Assembly: GCA_964439625.1 (NCBI GenBank)
Contig: CAYTPI010000021.1
Coordinates: forward strand, 1-64,000
From: CAYTPI01 sp964439625
GTDB lineage: Bacteria > Chloroflexota > Anaerolineae > Aggregatilineales > UBA3940
Direction of reading: 5' to 3'
DNA length: 64,000 nucleotides
The translations under genes were made by a program, and so were the position numbers. This document shows, piece by piece, positions 10,401-18,973 of this stretch. Numbering within the stretch: the stretch's first letter is position 1; every line of letters starts with the position of its first letter. The notes below the pieces were generated by a model that worked only from the letters and a program-made list of their open reading frames with translations, made no database searches and was not told where the DNA came from.

Positions 10401-10442
10401 TTGAACCGGCTTATTAGGTAGTGTTTGTCCAAAATCATCCAT
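7434..10442 (-). CDS. Two-barrel membrane-anchored GH-like protein (GH18-like plus GH-A-like)
   Basis: A 1002-residue protein. The head is acidic and cytoplasmic, with a run of Glu just before a transmembrane helix at about residues 105-130. Next come a beta-rich segment and a GH18-like barrel (about 275-480) in which the DxxDxDxE strand reads GVTLDYSAV, lacking the catalytic Glu. An Ig-like segment and a Pro/Gln/Ala linker (about 660-700) follow. The C-terminal GH-A barrel is intact: VWNEMN acid/base and ITELGY nucleophile candidate. A disulphide-like GGC...GCDD loop and a terminal SCPAC are shared with the next two genes. Twenty bases separate it from the 6043 gene, so they are probably co-transcribed. 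Domain limits are approximate. Confidence 0.82.
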   Translation of the reverse strand: MDDFGQTLPNKPVQPEGSDPQETVRRPATGEFDGGMTMPNQRLEAEGEVQPLTVGRPPVIESEDDDFVEPGDPPLAMEEGFEADEYYEDEEEEEGLFDLRLLAVGCGVLGFIGVIILAGFLLFLPPANLAQRIAGCPRINANNPVATYDDGSTVTLMGEAPASVCSKTISADNLLSDRAGSRFSGAAAALPSFLELRSPVYDIRADEDSEIVTEIALPPVEDPRQLDAYAWNDDAEAWEFVPGEVDQEAGVFRTTSAKMNIALFESRSVTPMIATVIASDHDITDNEAALLNIVMPTGLNLRDDGAIDGQLVDGWEVNAGYMVLPIISATNAETLSRIFNSEAERNRHATDLVNLAVLGNYGGVTLDYSAVSPENQEMFTLFLDELTAQMASQDKIAAVILPQPVSTNDGWSTGGYDWAAIGQTVDLVVLNPGNDPELYAFDGPIEDLLTFAVGQVPRQRLTVAVGALSVRGQASSYETIDLGEAVNQLGDIELVSEGDVNAGDNLAFQLGGDDASISADESTGAYRAEVDGSSIWLISANTVRLRLDLVSDFNVGGVAVLDLVDEGTAEGVTTAVNEFKVDSESSLPTMLELVWSIRAGDTEAASGTSPIDIPFNWQPGEDGEYRVSGSVAGQPVGDGVSVVVGAEGQTVAEVDEPTPAPAPANQQPQPQSNDEPADEPTPAPAPPAAPAGVAGGDGGGFELGGQLPNQIGYTSEMNQAGMRWVKFQLKYGPGADPALAGVFVGAGQAAGYKVLLSIPGEPYPDSIDFAGYTEFLRQVASYNPDAIEVWNEMNIAFEWPAGQINPDSYVNDMLAPAFNAIKSTSPNTMVIIGALAPTGAFGGGCGSQGCDDVPYVRGMAAAGAANYANCLGVHHNSGTTSPSQRSGRPEGDHYSWYFLPTVEQYYNAMGGALPICITELGYLSPEGYGSLPDNFAWAANTTVDQHAQWLGEAKDVSQSLGYVRMMIVFNVGFTTWTSTDPQAGFSIIRPDGSCPACATLGS

Positions 10443-10469
10443 ATAGTTGTATTCTTACCAATTCACTCG

Positions 10470-13262
10470 TTAGCGCATCACATTACCAAGGCTGCTGCAC
10501 GCAGGGCAGCGCCCATCGGGGCGCACAATTGCGTAACCGGCCATAGGGTCATCACCCCAGAACCAGAAGTCAACATTCCAAACAATCATCATTCTGACTT
10601 GACCATTTTCTCGGCTCAAACGGGCAGCTTCTGCCAACCACTGCGCCTGCTCAGAGACTGAAATATCGCTGGCCCAACTAAAACGAGCAGGCACAGCGCC
10701 ATATCCCTCACCGCTGAGGTAGCCAAGCTCGGTAAAGCATACCGGGCGACCGAAGGTTCCGCTATATAACTGAACCATACTGCTGTAATACCAGCTATAG
10801 TGTTGGTAGCCGGGGTCTGCCGGGTGCCCAGATGAGGCCGTGGGGCTGGTTGCGCCGGAGTTAAAGTGGACGCCAACACAATCCATGTAGTTAGCTCCAC
10901 CGGCTCGCGCCATCTGTTCGATATATACCCAGTCATCACAGCCGGTACCCTGAAGCGAACAGCCGCCATCTTCAAAGAAGGCCCCTGTCGGAGCAGGTGC
11001 TCCGGAAATCACCATGATATTCGGGTTAATCGTCTTGATCGCGTTGTAGGCTGGGGCCAACATATCTCTGACGTAAACCCCACCGTCGATCTGGCCCGCG
11101 GGCCATTCGAATTCGATATTTTGCTCATTCCAGATTTCAATCGCATCCGGGCCGTAGTAAGCCACGCCTTCAACAAATTCGAGATAGTCCTCATAGTTGA
11201 CTGAGGCAGGGTATTTACTCTGGCTGACGATGCTCAACAATACCTTGAAGCCTTGCTGACGCCCCTGTTGGATCAGGCCATAGGCAACATCCGGGCTTTG
11301 ATCTTCACCCCACGCCAGTTGGAACTTAACCCACTCCATGCCGGCCTCTTTCATGTAACCGGGGTTTTCAATGACATGATTGACCTGCCCCCCTAGTTCA
11401 AAGTTACCATATACCGAAGGTTGAACCACAGGTGGCGGCACATCCGCAAGGTTAATTGACTCACCGGGGATAATAGCAGCGGCATTGGCGCGCTCGGATG
11501 TAATCTCCAGTTCAGGGTCGCCACTGACGACCGCTTCAACCGCAGACGCAACACCGACTGTCTCACCACCGACGAGGATCGCTTCGGCCCCAAGGCCCAT
11601 CCCGCCTTCACCGGCTAAATCTGCACTGACGATGTAATCACCTTCATCTGCTGGTGTCCATTCTAATTGCGCGTTGAGGCCGCTTTCACGTTCGAGCAAG
11701 ACGGTGCCACCAGCCGTTTCAATCTGCCACTGCACCTTTAGCTCTTCCGACAAGGTCGAGGGCTGAGCACGCTTGAACTCCTCAACTGCCCTCACCATAC
11801 TGTTACGGTTACTACTATGAAACAGATCATCGACCATGATCCCAGCGACATTATACGAAGCAAGCCAATCCAAACGTTGGCGCAATGTGTTTCCTGTGAC
11901 GATCCAAACAGTGTGCAGCCCATCACCGGCAAAGGCCTCATAGCGGTAGGCACCACTGGCAGGGTCTTGCTCAAGGTTGGTCACCTCGCTACTGAGTTCA
12001 AACACCAACGGCTGGCCCGGTTCAATGGCTTCATTAGGGGCGAACTGCCCTGGCAGCAGTTGCACATTCCCCAATGGGCGCAGTGCGTATTCATAGCTGA
12101 CAGGGTTGATCTGACCTTCCCAGTCATCAACACTAAGCGCCGTCGTTGAGACGTAGAATTTGACCCGGCTAACGCGACGCAAAGCCCAATCCATAAAGGC
12201 AGCGTTAAGGCCGTCAGCCGTGTAATCACCAGGGGTACCCGGTGCGTCCGCCACAATGATATCCGCAGCAAGGCCAATTGCGCCCCAGTCATAGGCTGGG
12301 GCGCCCCACTGACCAGCGACATAATCAGGTATGCCCAGCTTGACGGCGAGCACCTTATCCGCTTCGGTGAAGGCTGCTGTAGCAGCTTGGATTATGTCTA
12401 ACACAAGGTCAGCATCTTGAAGCGGCTCATTAGACACATCCAACATGAGGCCGGTATAGCCACTTTCAACGGCAAAATCAACGAGACTCTCGACAGCTGA
12501 ATCAACATCGGCCTCCGTTAAATCAGGGCTGAGCGCCACCACTGGAAATACCAACGTTGATAGGTTTTCAAAGCGGGTGGCATCGAAGCTCTGTGTATCA
12601 AGGTCACCCCCCGGTTGAAGCACAAGGCCCGGAGCAAAGAAGACGTTCATCAACGAGGCTTGATCGACTGGGAGCGGCGGGCTGTTGACAGTCAACGTGG
12701 TGCCTAACAAGGCCGCTACAGGCGTAGGCTGAAATAAAGCGACTGGGCCATCTAGCCCTGCGGTGACTATCGTATTGGGGGCATCGCCCTCCACAGCCGG
12801 GGCAAAGACCCATGCGCCAGCCTCAACATTCCACCAGTAGAGGTCTGCTTGTACAGAGTCATCCGCTGGTACCTTAAATTGATAAGCCGTTTGGGCGATA
12901 CTACTCTCATAGAAGGAACTGATCGGCACGAGGTAAGTTGGCAGCGCTTCTAAAGCAACAAGCCATTGATCCCCAGCCTCGACTGCTTCATCTAATGTCA
13001 GCGCTTGAACCTCTGCCTGCTGACCATCTGGTACCAGCATTGTGACAGTGTCGTCCACGACCTGTGGCTCGCGCAAGGTGACTTCTGCAGGCTCATTTCC
13101 AGCCTCACCACCATTACGAAGCAGTAAAACACCCACAATAATCAGCACACCCAGCAGCAGGCTGCCCCCAACCCCAATCGCTAAAATACGACGGTCAACC
13201 TGCTTCAGTATGTCCAGGAAATCAGAGCCTGAGCTATCATCAGGCATTTGTTCAAAACTCAT
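10470..13262 (-). CDS. Two-barrel membrane-anchored GH-like protein (GH18-like plus GH-A-like)
   Basis: A 930-residue paralogue of its two neighbours. The head is short, with a transmembrane helix at about residues 30-50. The GH18-like region has the strand-4 motif as GLMLDVSNE, keeping Asp but not the DxE pair. A beta-sandwich segment follows, then the GH-A barrel with IWNEQN (acid/base) and FTELGY (nucleophile). The GGCSLQGTGCDD loop and terminal RCPAC are conserved. Only 27 bases separate it from the 7434 gene. The middle barrel looks catalytically dead and may bind glycan, while the last barrel should be active. Expected location is the outer face of the membrane. Substrate is not known. 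Confidence 0.82.
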   Translation of the reverse strand: MSFEQMPDDSSGSDFLDILKQVDRRILAIGVGGSLLLGVLIIVGVLLLRNGGEAGNEPAEVTLREPQVVDDTVTMLVPDGQQAEVQALTLDEAVEAGDQWLVALEALPTYLVPISSFYESSIAQTAYQFKVPADDSVQADLYWWNVEAGAWVFAPAVEGDAPNTIVTAGLDGPVALFQPTPVAALLGTTLTVNSPPLPVDQASLMNVFFAPGLVLQPGGDLDTQSFDATRFENLSTLVFPVVALSPDLTEADVDSAVESLVDFAVESGYTGLMLDVSNEPLQDADLVLDIIQAATAAFTEADKVLAVKLGIPDYVAGQWGAPAYDWGAIGLAADIIVADAPGTPGDYTADGLNAAFMDWALRRVSRVKFYVSTTALSVDDWEGQINPVSYEYALRPLGNVQLLPGQFAPNEAIEPGQPLVFELSSEVTNLEQDPASGAYRYEAFAGDGLHTVWIVTGNTLRQRLDWLASYNVAGIMVDDLFHSSNRNSMVRAVEEFKRAQPSTLSEELKVQWQIETAGGTVLLERESGLNAQLEWTPADEGDYIVSADLAGEGGMGLGAEAILVGGETVGVASAVEAVVSGDPELEITSERANAAAIIPGESINLADVPPPVVQPSVYGNFELGGQVNHVIENPGYMKEAGMEWVKFQLAWGEDQSPDVAYGLIQQGRQQGFKVLLSIVSQSKYPASVNYEDYLEFVEGVAYYGPDAIEIWNEQNIEFEWPAGQIDGGVYVRDMLAPAYNAIKTINPNIMVISGAPAPTGAFFEDGGCSLQGTGCDDWVYIEQMARAGGANYMDCVGVHFNSGATSPTASSGHPADPGYQHYSWYYSSMVQLYSGTFGRPVCFTELGYLSGEGYGAVPARFSWASDISVSEQAQWLAEAARLSRENGQVRMMIVWNVDFWFWGDDPMAGYAIVRPDGRCPACSSLGNVMR

Positions 13263-13389
13263 ATCACTTCAATCAGACAGGTTACCAACAAATTGGTCAC
13301 TCATTGTGCGTAAACAAACTGACTTGTGCAATGATCCATAGATGTTACACAGATCAGTAGGTTGTGCCTTAGTCGTGCATCCAGCTAAT

Positions 13390-16251
13390 TTATGGCTGGA
13401 CCGCACCAAGTGCATCACAAGCCGGGCAAGACCCATCCGGACGAAGCATCGCGTAGCCAGCCTGTGGGTCGTCGCCGTAGAGTGTAAAGTCAACGTTGAA
13501 GACGATCATCATCCGAACAATGCCAGACTGTGAACTGAGCACAGCAGCTTCTGCCAACCATTGAGCCTGCTCCTGAACACTGGTATCTCCAGCCCAGCCG
13601 AAGGCAGGCGGCAGTGAGCCGAACCCGTCGGACGTCAAGTAGCCCAGTTCTGTGAAGCACAGCGGCTTACCGATCACGCTGTAGGTATCCACCATCCCAA
13701 AGAAGTAACGCGAGTAGAAGCCGTCACGGGGGTCACCTTCACGCAGAGTCGGTGAGATAATGCCCTCGTTGTAGTGAACGCCCATGCAGTCCATGTGATT
13801 GCCTGCACCAGCGTTTGCCATTTCTTGGACGTAAAGCCAATCATCGCAACCATCGGGTGTACAGCCGCCAAAGAAGCCGGTTGGCGCAGGTGCCCCCGCG
13901 ATGACTAAGACATTTGGGTTCGCTGCTTTGATCGCCGCATAGGCAGGGATTAACATTTCGTTGGTGTAGGTTGTCCCACTGATCTGACCGGGAGGCCACT
14001 CCCGCGTGATGTTTTGCTCGTTCCATACCTCGATTGCATCCGGGCCAAGTGCCGCGGCCTGCGCGAGGAAATCAACGTAAGCAGCATAATTAACCGTGGT
14101 TTGCGGGTTCAACTGGCCCGGAATACTGAACAATACTTTGAAGCCTTGTCCTTGCGCTGCTGCGATCCGGCTAGAGAGCGCACCAGCGGCATCGTCGCCA
14201 GGGCTCCACTTATGCTGAAACTTCACCCAGTTCATACCAGCACGGCGCATCGCATCGGGGTTGGCGAGGTTTTGTGTTTGCCCACCTAGTTCAAAGATAC
14301 CAGCGGCAATTGTGCCAGCGTTGGCTGGGGGTGGTGCCGGGGTTGGTTCGTCTACTGGCGGTTCTTCCGCGTCGCCTTCTTCCTCTGGTTGTGGTTCAGG
14401 CGTTACTTGCGCGACCTCTTCAGGTTCCTCTTCCTCAGGTTGAGCGACAGCATCGCCGACCGTTACCCCAAGCGAGGCCACTTCGACTTGCTCGGAGGAT
14501 ATACCAAAGAGTGCGCGGATAGTGTAATCCCCCTGCTGCTCAACCGTATCCCAAAGATACTGAATCGCATTCAGATCACCAGAGGTCGAAGCCACTTCGC
14601 TGCCATTTTCGGATTCAACGCGCCAATTGATATTGGCAGTTGCAACCCCTGCTGGTGGCGCTTGGCTGTTCACAAAGGCCGCAAGCCCCTCAGCAGCGTT
14701 GGGTGCAGCGTCCGGGTGTGCTAAACCATATACAGCAGCCGCATTGAGGTTGTAACTGCGAGCCAGCGCTAGCTGGTTCGCCAGGGCTGCCGGTGAAGCA
14801 AAATAGACTGTATGTAGTCCGCCAAATTCATCTCGGTAGGTCAAGTATTCTTGATTAAGCACAGTGTCATAGCCAAGTGACTCTAACTGACCATTCAAGC
14901 GGACAGGGAGATCAACGCTGGATGGCACAATGTTATCCTCACTGAGGTACCCAGCGGGTGATTGAATATCGCCAAATACTTCTGCAACCTTGTCAAGGGA
15001 GACTGGCTTCCCGGCACCGTTACCATCGATGTCCACGTTTAACCCGTTGACAATAATACCCGCTTTGCTACGTTCAACATCCCCAACCAGTTTGGCAACT
15101 AATATCTCCGCACGTCCGTCAACATAAGCGTTTGGATCATCAGGCAGTGCTACCCAGATGCGATCAGCCGTTGTCCCTAGCGCAGTAACAGGGAAAGCAT
15201 CGTATTCAGCGGCAGGCATCAGTATTTCGACGCGCTTGCCTCGCTCAGTTGCCGCCGCTTGGAGTTCAGCGACAAAATCTACGTAGCCATCACCCGGTGG
15301 GAAGTTCAGTACCAAGCCATTCGGGGCTGCATCCAACAGTGGGGCTAGTTGACTAATTAACGCTTGGCGTTGGGCTGGGTCAGAATAGGCACCAAAACCG
15401 CCTGCACGGTTTTCGACTAATGTATAGCCTGCTGACACGTCTACTGGCGTCTCACGGGTTTGCACAACGCCACTGCTATCAATAAATGCGGCTTCGGCGA
15501 TTGCCGTGTTATATGCCACTGAGGGATTGCCGCCACCTTCCGTCGCAATCACGAGGGCTTCTTGCTGTTGTGGGTTGCGCTGGAAAAAACCAAATTCAAC
15601 AACAGTGCCGTCACCCACTTCGATCACTTTTGCCGTACCTGTCTGAGAACTAGGCGCGAACAACCACTGCTGCGAGCCGCTGTCCCAATAATAGACATCC
15701 ACCAAGGCAGGCTCAACACCAAACAGCTTAACATTCACCGAGCCGCCTTGTGGCGAAACCGTGTAAATTGGGCTAACAGCGTTTAGACCTTGCGGCACCA
15801 TGCTGACTGCGTCAGCTATGGCAGGGTTGCTGATCGGCTGTACCTGCACATCTAACTGTACAGCCTCACCCTGTGAGAGTTCCAGGGCAAGATTATCCCC
15901 GATTGCAGTACTCGGAGCCTCTGTCGTTAAGGTAATACGATCACCCTCTTGCTTACCACCCAGAAGCAGCACTGCCGCAACGACCACTCCCCCAAGGAAC
16001 AGCAAAGTGACAACGCCCGCAATCGCGACGAGGGCAACAGGAAAACCACCCTCACGCTCTTCTTCAGCGCCTATTTCATCAAAGTTGTCGTCAGGCGGGG
16101 CTTCTTCCCAATCGACTGAGTCCATCTCGTCCGTATCGAAGACGGGCGGTGGGCCCGCCGGAACCACATTAATCGGTTCGTCTTCCGGCAGTTCCGCTTC
16201 CAGGTTATTTTCTTCGTCAATTGGTGTGTTTTCGGGGGGAAGCTCAGACAT
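13390..16251 (-). CDS. Two-barrel membrane-anchored GH-like protein (first gene of array)
   Basis: A 953-residue paralogue and the promoter-proximal member of the array. An Asp/Glu-rich cytoplasmic head precedes a transmembrane helix at about residues 73-97. The GH18-like middle barrel is the most eroded: the catalytic strand reads LVLNFPP. A Glu/Pro-rich linker of about 40 residues leads into the GH-A barrel, which keeps VWNEQN and FTELGY. The GGCTPDGCDD loop and terminal SCPAC are present. The 127-base gap to the next gene holds no obvious terminator, so one transcript could cover all five genes. The 170 bases upstream (16252-16421) should hold the promoter, but I see no clear consensus. 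Confidence 0.82.
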   Translation of the reverse strand: MSELPPENTPIDEENNLEAELPEDEPINVVPAGPPPVFDTDEMDSVDWEEAPPDDNFDEIGAEEEREGGFPVALVAIAGVVTLLFLGGVVVAAVLLLGGKQEGDRITLTTEAPSTAIGDNLALELSQGEAVQLDVQVQPISNPAIADAVSMVPQGLNAVSPIYTVSPQGGSVNVKLFGVEPALVDVYYWDSGSQQWLFAPSSQTGTAKVIEVGDGTVVEFGFFQRNPQQQEALVIATEGGGNPSVAYNTAIAEAAFIDSSGVVQTRETPVDVSAGYTLVENRAGGFGAYSDPAQRQALISQLAPLLDAAPNGLVLNFPPGDGYVDFVAELQAAATERGKRVEILMPAAEYDAFPVTALGTTADRIWVALPDDPNAYVDGRAEILVAKLVGDVERSKAGIIVNGLNVDIDGNGAGKPVSLDKVAEVFGDIQSPAGYLSEDNIVPSSVDLPVRLNGQLESLGYDTVLNQEYLTYRDEFGGLHTVYFASPAALANQLALARSYNLNAAAVYGLAHPDAAPNAAEGLAAFVNSQAPPAGVATANINWRVESENGSEVASTSGDLNAIQYLWDTVEQQGDYTIRALFGISSEQVEVASLGVTVGDAVAQPEEEEPEEVAQVTPEPQPEEEGDAEEPPVDEPTPAPPPANAGTIAAGIFELGGQTQNLANPDAMRRAGMNWVKFQHKWSPGDDAAGALSSRIAAAQGQGFKVLFSIPGQLNPQTTVNYAAYVDFLAQAAALGPDAIEVWNEQNITREWPPGQISGTTYTNEMLIPAYAAIKAANPNVLVIAGAPAPTGFFGGCTPDGCDDWLYVQEMANAGAGNHMDCMGVHYNEGIISPTLREGDPRDGFYSRYFFGMVDTYSVIGKPLCFTELGYLTSDGFGSLPPAFGWAGDTSVQEQAQWLAEAAVLSSQSGIVRMMIVFNVDFTLYGDDPQAGYAMLRPDGSCPACDALGAVQP

Positions 16252-16421
16252 ATTTGGTAACCCTCATGCAAGAAAAAGGCGGCTGATTCCATAGAGCCGC
16301 AAATACTGCTTTTTCGTTTGGCGCTGAACGGGTTCTAGTGCCCAACAGCAACGCATTCTATCGTGCGAGGGGGCAGTTTGCAATCAGTCGATGGGGAACC
16401 GTCAGGTGAGGCAGAAGGCCC

Positions 16422-16835
16422 TCAAAGCGCCAGTGGAAAGCCCGCATCGTAGAGAATACGTCCCTGCTGAGCAGACTGCACGAGAAAGATCGCCTTGACG
16501 GCAGCAGGCACCGTCACTCGGCTGTTTAGCGCTTCTTGATAGTCGGCAAAGCCAAGGTCGATATATTCATGAGGCAGCAGCAGTAGAGCATCGAAGCCAG
16601 CATTGTGGTTGACCAGCGCCCTCGCGACGCTGCGCGCCAATGCGGTCGCTAGTGTGTCATTGTCCAGCGCAACCAAGTTAAGTACATAGATATCATACAA
16701 ACGCAGACCAATACGCAGCAAAAACTGGGCAGCCTTTTGACGTGGCTCTGCCCACACGATTGTCTGCTCAGAATAAGTATGCGTCAGATAATGATAGAAC
16801 GATGCCTGGCAATACGTCTCAAGTTCAGAGGCCAC
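16422..16835 (-). CDS. Hypothetical protein, 137 residues
   Basis: I do not recognise this protein. It is a mixed helix-rich soluble sequence without signal peptide, cysteine cluster or transmembrane helix. A hydrophobic stretch with two Arg (residues about 38-58) and a QAALNSRV-like middle suggest a compact alpha/beta fold. It lies 170 bases upstream of the GH array on the same strand. It could share its transcript or be independent. Codon use and length make it a plausible real gene; function unknown. Confidence 0.6.
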   Translation of the reverse strand: MASELETYCQASFYHYLTHTYSEQTIVWAEPRQKAAQFLLRIGLRLYDIYVLNLVALDNDTLATALARSVARALVNHNAGFDALLLLPHEYIDLGFADYQEALNSRVTVPAAVKAIFLVQSAQQGRILYDAGFPLAL

Positions 16836-17001
16836 AAATCCCCCATGGTCAAAAACTTCTATTGGACAAGTGTACCGTGCTCATTAGGATTGATCGTTTT
16901 CTGAAGGTTTGAATTCGGTAGTTGTCAGACGGGTGGAACCAAACAGGTACGACGGACGTCTTAAAGTCAGCAGAGCAACAGTACAGAAAGAGAATGCAAC
17001 C

Positions 17002-17769
17002 ATGACTGACAGCGAATATCGCCCCCCAGAACCTCAAAAGAGTACGAAGCTACCAGAGTGGGCCATCATCGTCATCATCCTTAATATAATTACTATATTA
17101 GCTGTGCTTGTCGCCATTGGATATCTCTCTGGCACATTCCAACTGCCACCAAGCGGCGACTATGAGCAACTGTTAGGGGCAACCCTTCGCAAGCAGGCCG
17201 ACGGGATCATCTTTGATCAAGTCTATGAAAGCCAGGCGGTACAGTTAGCAGGCATTCGTCAAGGGGACGAACTGCTCGCTATCAACGGTGAGCGCTTTGA
17301 TCGTCCACAAGAGGCTATGCGCCTAGTCGAATCCTTTGAACAGGGAGACCAAATCCGGGTAGTCGTGCGGTTGGCACCGCAACAAGTTCAACAGTACGTC
17401 GTTGTATTGGGTGAGACGAATTTTATTGATCCGCCTGTAGTGCCAACCTTAGAACCAATCCCTACACGGGTTGTTATCTTTCCTACCGAGCCAGCCGGGG
17501 AGGCTTCACTGGGCATAAATTATCAGATGGTAGGGCCAGATGACCCCTTTGGCGTGACCGGTGCGCTCGTGATCAGCACCCAGCCCGGAGGCCCAGCCGC
17601 TCAAACGGGGATCGAAGCGGGTGACATTATTCTCAGCATCAACAACCAACAGCTTGATAATTTTACGACTCTGCAAGATGCCTTAAGAGATTATCGCAGC
17701 AACCAAGTGGTGACTATTCGTATTCAACGAGATGGGCGTGAGGAAGTCGTTCGAGTGCGCTTGGGTTAA
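17002..17769 (+). CDS. Membrane-anchored protein with two PDZ domains
   Basis: The frame is open from 16909, but the ATG at 17002 (protein beginning MTDSEYRPP) is preferred. It is preceded by a purine-rich AGAAAGAGA, and the upstream residues look non-coding. This gives 255 residues: a single transmembrane helix at about 22-43, PDZ 1 at about 52-125 with the carboxylate-loop-like LAGIRQGDELLAING, a Pro linker, and PDZ 2 at about 160-255 with TGIEAGDIILSINN. The arrangement matches the tail of HtrA/DegP or S2P proteases, but no protease domain is present. It is presumably a periplasm-side (outer face) adaptor that binds protein C-termini. No partner can be named from context. Confidence 0.85.
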   Translation: MTDSEYRPPEPQKSTKLPEWAIIVIILNIITILAVLVAIGYLSGTFQLPPSGDYEQLLGATLRKQADGIIFDQVYESQAVQLAGIRQGDELLAINGERFDRPQEAMRLVESFEQGDQIRVVVRLAPQQVQQYVVVLGETNFIDPPVVPTLEPIPTRVVIFPTEPAGEASLGINYQMVGPDDPFGVTGALVISTQPGGPAAQTGIEAGDIILSINNQQLDNFTTLQDALRDYRSNQVVTIRIQRDGREEVVRVRLG

Positions 17770-17823
17770 CAGTCAGTGAGGGTCACGCCTCGACGCAGGC
17801 CCTCAGCCTGCTAGTTTGGATAC

Positions 17824-18765
17824 TTAGACGGTTACGGCCTCAAACGGGTAGACTACACCTGTTAGTTCTTCAGATAATTGCCAAAGGCGCTCGGCATCGG
17901 CTTGGATATGGGCCCTCTTAGCCCCCTTCTTGCGCTCTGGGTAGCCTCTGAGTGTGGTTTCTGGGCCAAAGAAAGCACCACCTTCCGCGCTTGGGTCAGT
18001 GGCGGCATATAACTGCGGCAGAACGCCCATTTCTTGCCCTTGTGCCAGCAGCGGCAGCAGAATGCTGTACAGTACATCTTCGAAACTCCCCCCCTGTGCC
18101 TCGATGCTGTTTTTTTGTAGGTTCGTCGTCGACAAACCCGGATGAGCCACCACACTGATCGTATTCGCTCCTGCAGCCTCTAAGCGACGCTGAAGCTCGA
18201 AGGCAAACAACATATTTGCCAATTTACTGCGATTGTAAACTAGCCAACGGGAATATGACTTTTCATGGTTGAGATCATCGAAGTTCATCCAAGCCATGTA
18301 TTGGGCAAAGCTGCTAACCGCGACAACCCGGCAGCCGGGTGTGGCTAATAACATATCGAGCAACAGCCCTGTCAAGGCAAAATGCCCAAGATGGTTGACG
18401 CCAAGCTGCATCTCAAATCCATCGGCTGTTTCCTTTCGTGGGATCGCCATAACACCCGCATTATTCATCAGAATATGGAGTTGTTTATATTTACCGCGAA
18501 ACGCATCAACAAAACTGCGAACCACGTCGAGGCTGGCAAGGTCAAGGTGCATCAGTTCTAGTTGGGCATCCGGTACTTGGTCGAGAATAAATTTCCGAGC
18601 TTCTTCGCCCTTTTCCAAGCTACGACACGCCATGACTGTCGTCGCATTCTTCATAGCAAAAGCTAATGCAGATTCATACCCAAGGCCGCTGTTTGCCCCT
18701 GTGATAACAACGACTCTCCCGGTTTGATCTGGCATGCTATCTCTTGCAGTCCATTTTTCTGCCAT
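17824..18765 (-). CDS. Short-chain dehydrogenase/reductase (retinol dehydrogenase-like)
   Basis: A 313-residue classical-type SDR. The NAD(P)-binding TGANSGLG motif lies near residue 21, NNAGV near 95, the catalytic Ser region VVAVSSFAQ near 152, and the YNRSK (YxxxK) active site near 176. The longer C-terminal part resembles the retinol dehydrogenase / WWOX / protochlorophyllide-reductase-like branch. It probably acts in the cytosol on an unidentified carbonyl or alcohol. It converges on the PDZ gene. A short inverted repeat (TGAGGG...CCCTCA) lies in the 54-base gap but has no T run. Confidence 0.88.
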   Translation of the reverse strand: MAEKWTARDSMPDQTGRVVVITGANSGLGYESALAFAMKNATTVMACRSLEKGEEARKFILDQVPDAQLELMHLDLASLDVVRSFVDAFRGKYKQLHILMNNAGVMAIPRKETADGFEMQLGVNHLGHFALTGLLLDMLLATPGCRVVAVSSFAQYMAWMNFDDLNHEKSYSRWLVYNRSKLANMLFAFELQRRLEAAGANTISVVAHPGLSTTNLQKNSIEAQGGSFEDVLYSILLPLLAQGQEMGVLPQLYAATDPSAEGGAFFGPETTLRGYPERKKGAKRAHIQADAERLWQLSEELTGVVYPFEAVTV

Positions 18766-18973
18766 TGATTTCCCTTTTGATGATGTGTGGTGGCGTGGTC
18801 ACAATTATGAGTATTAGCTTATAAACAAGCATGATGCGCAGCAAATCAGGTTAAAATAACAAACCTCAATATCGATGCGCGAAAATTGAACAGAAACAGA
18901 GTATACTAAGCGAGTAGCAAGTCAAGTATATCAGCGTAAAGAAGAAAGTGAGACTGTAATGTGAGGCATACGA

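Noticed and set aside
14261..14724. Three overlapping plus-strand frames opposite the Glu/Pro linker of the first array gene
   Set aside because: Antisense of a low-complexity linker, no homology-like pattern, no ribosome binding site.
4654..16251. Whether the five tandem genes are a polysaccharide utilisation locus
   Set aside because: No transporter, SusC/D-like, sulfatase or sugar-regulator gene is present, and all products are membrane-tethered paralogues, so that label is not supported.
18880..18935. Possible promoter upstream of rsgA (TTGAAC and TATACT)
   Set aside because: The spacing of ten bases between the boxes is too short for a sigma-70 promoter.
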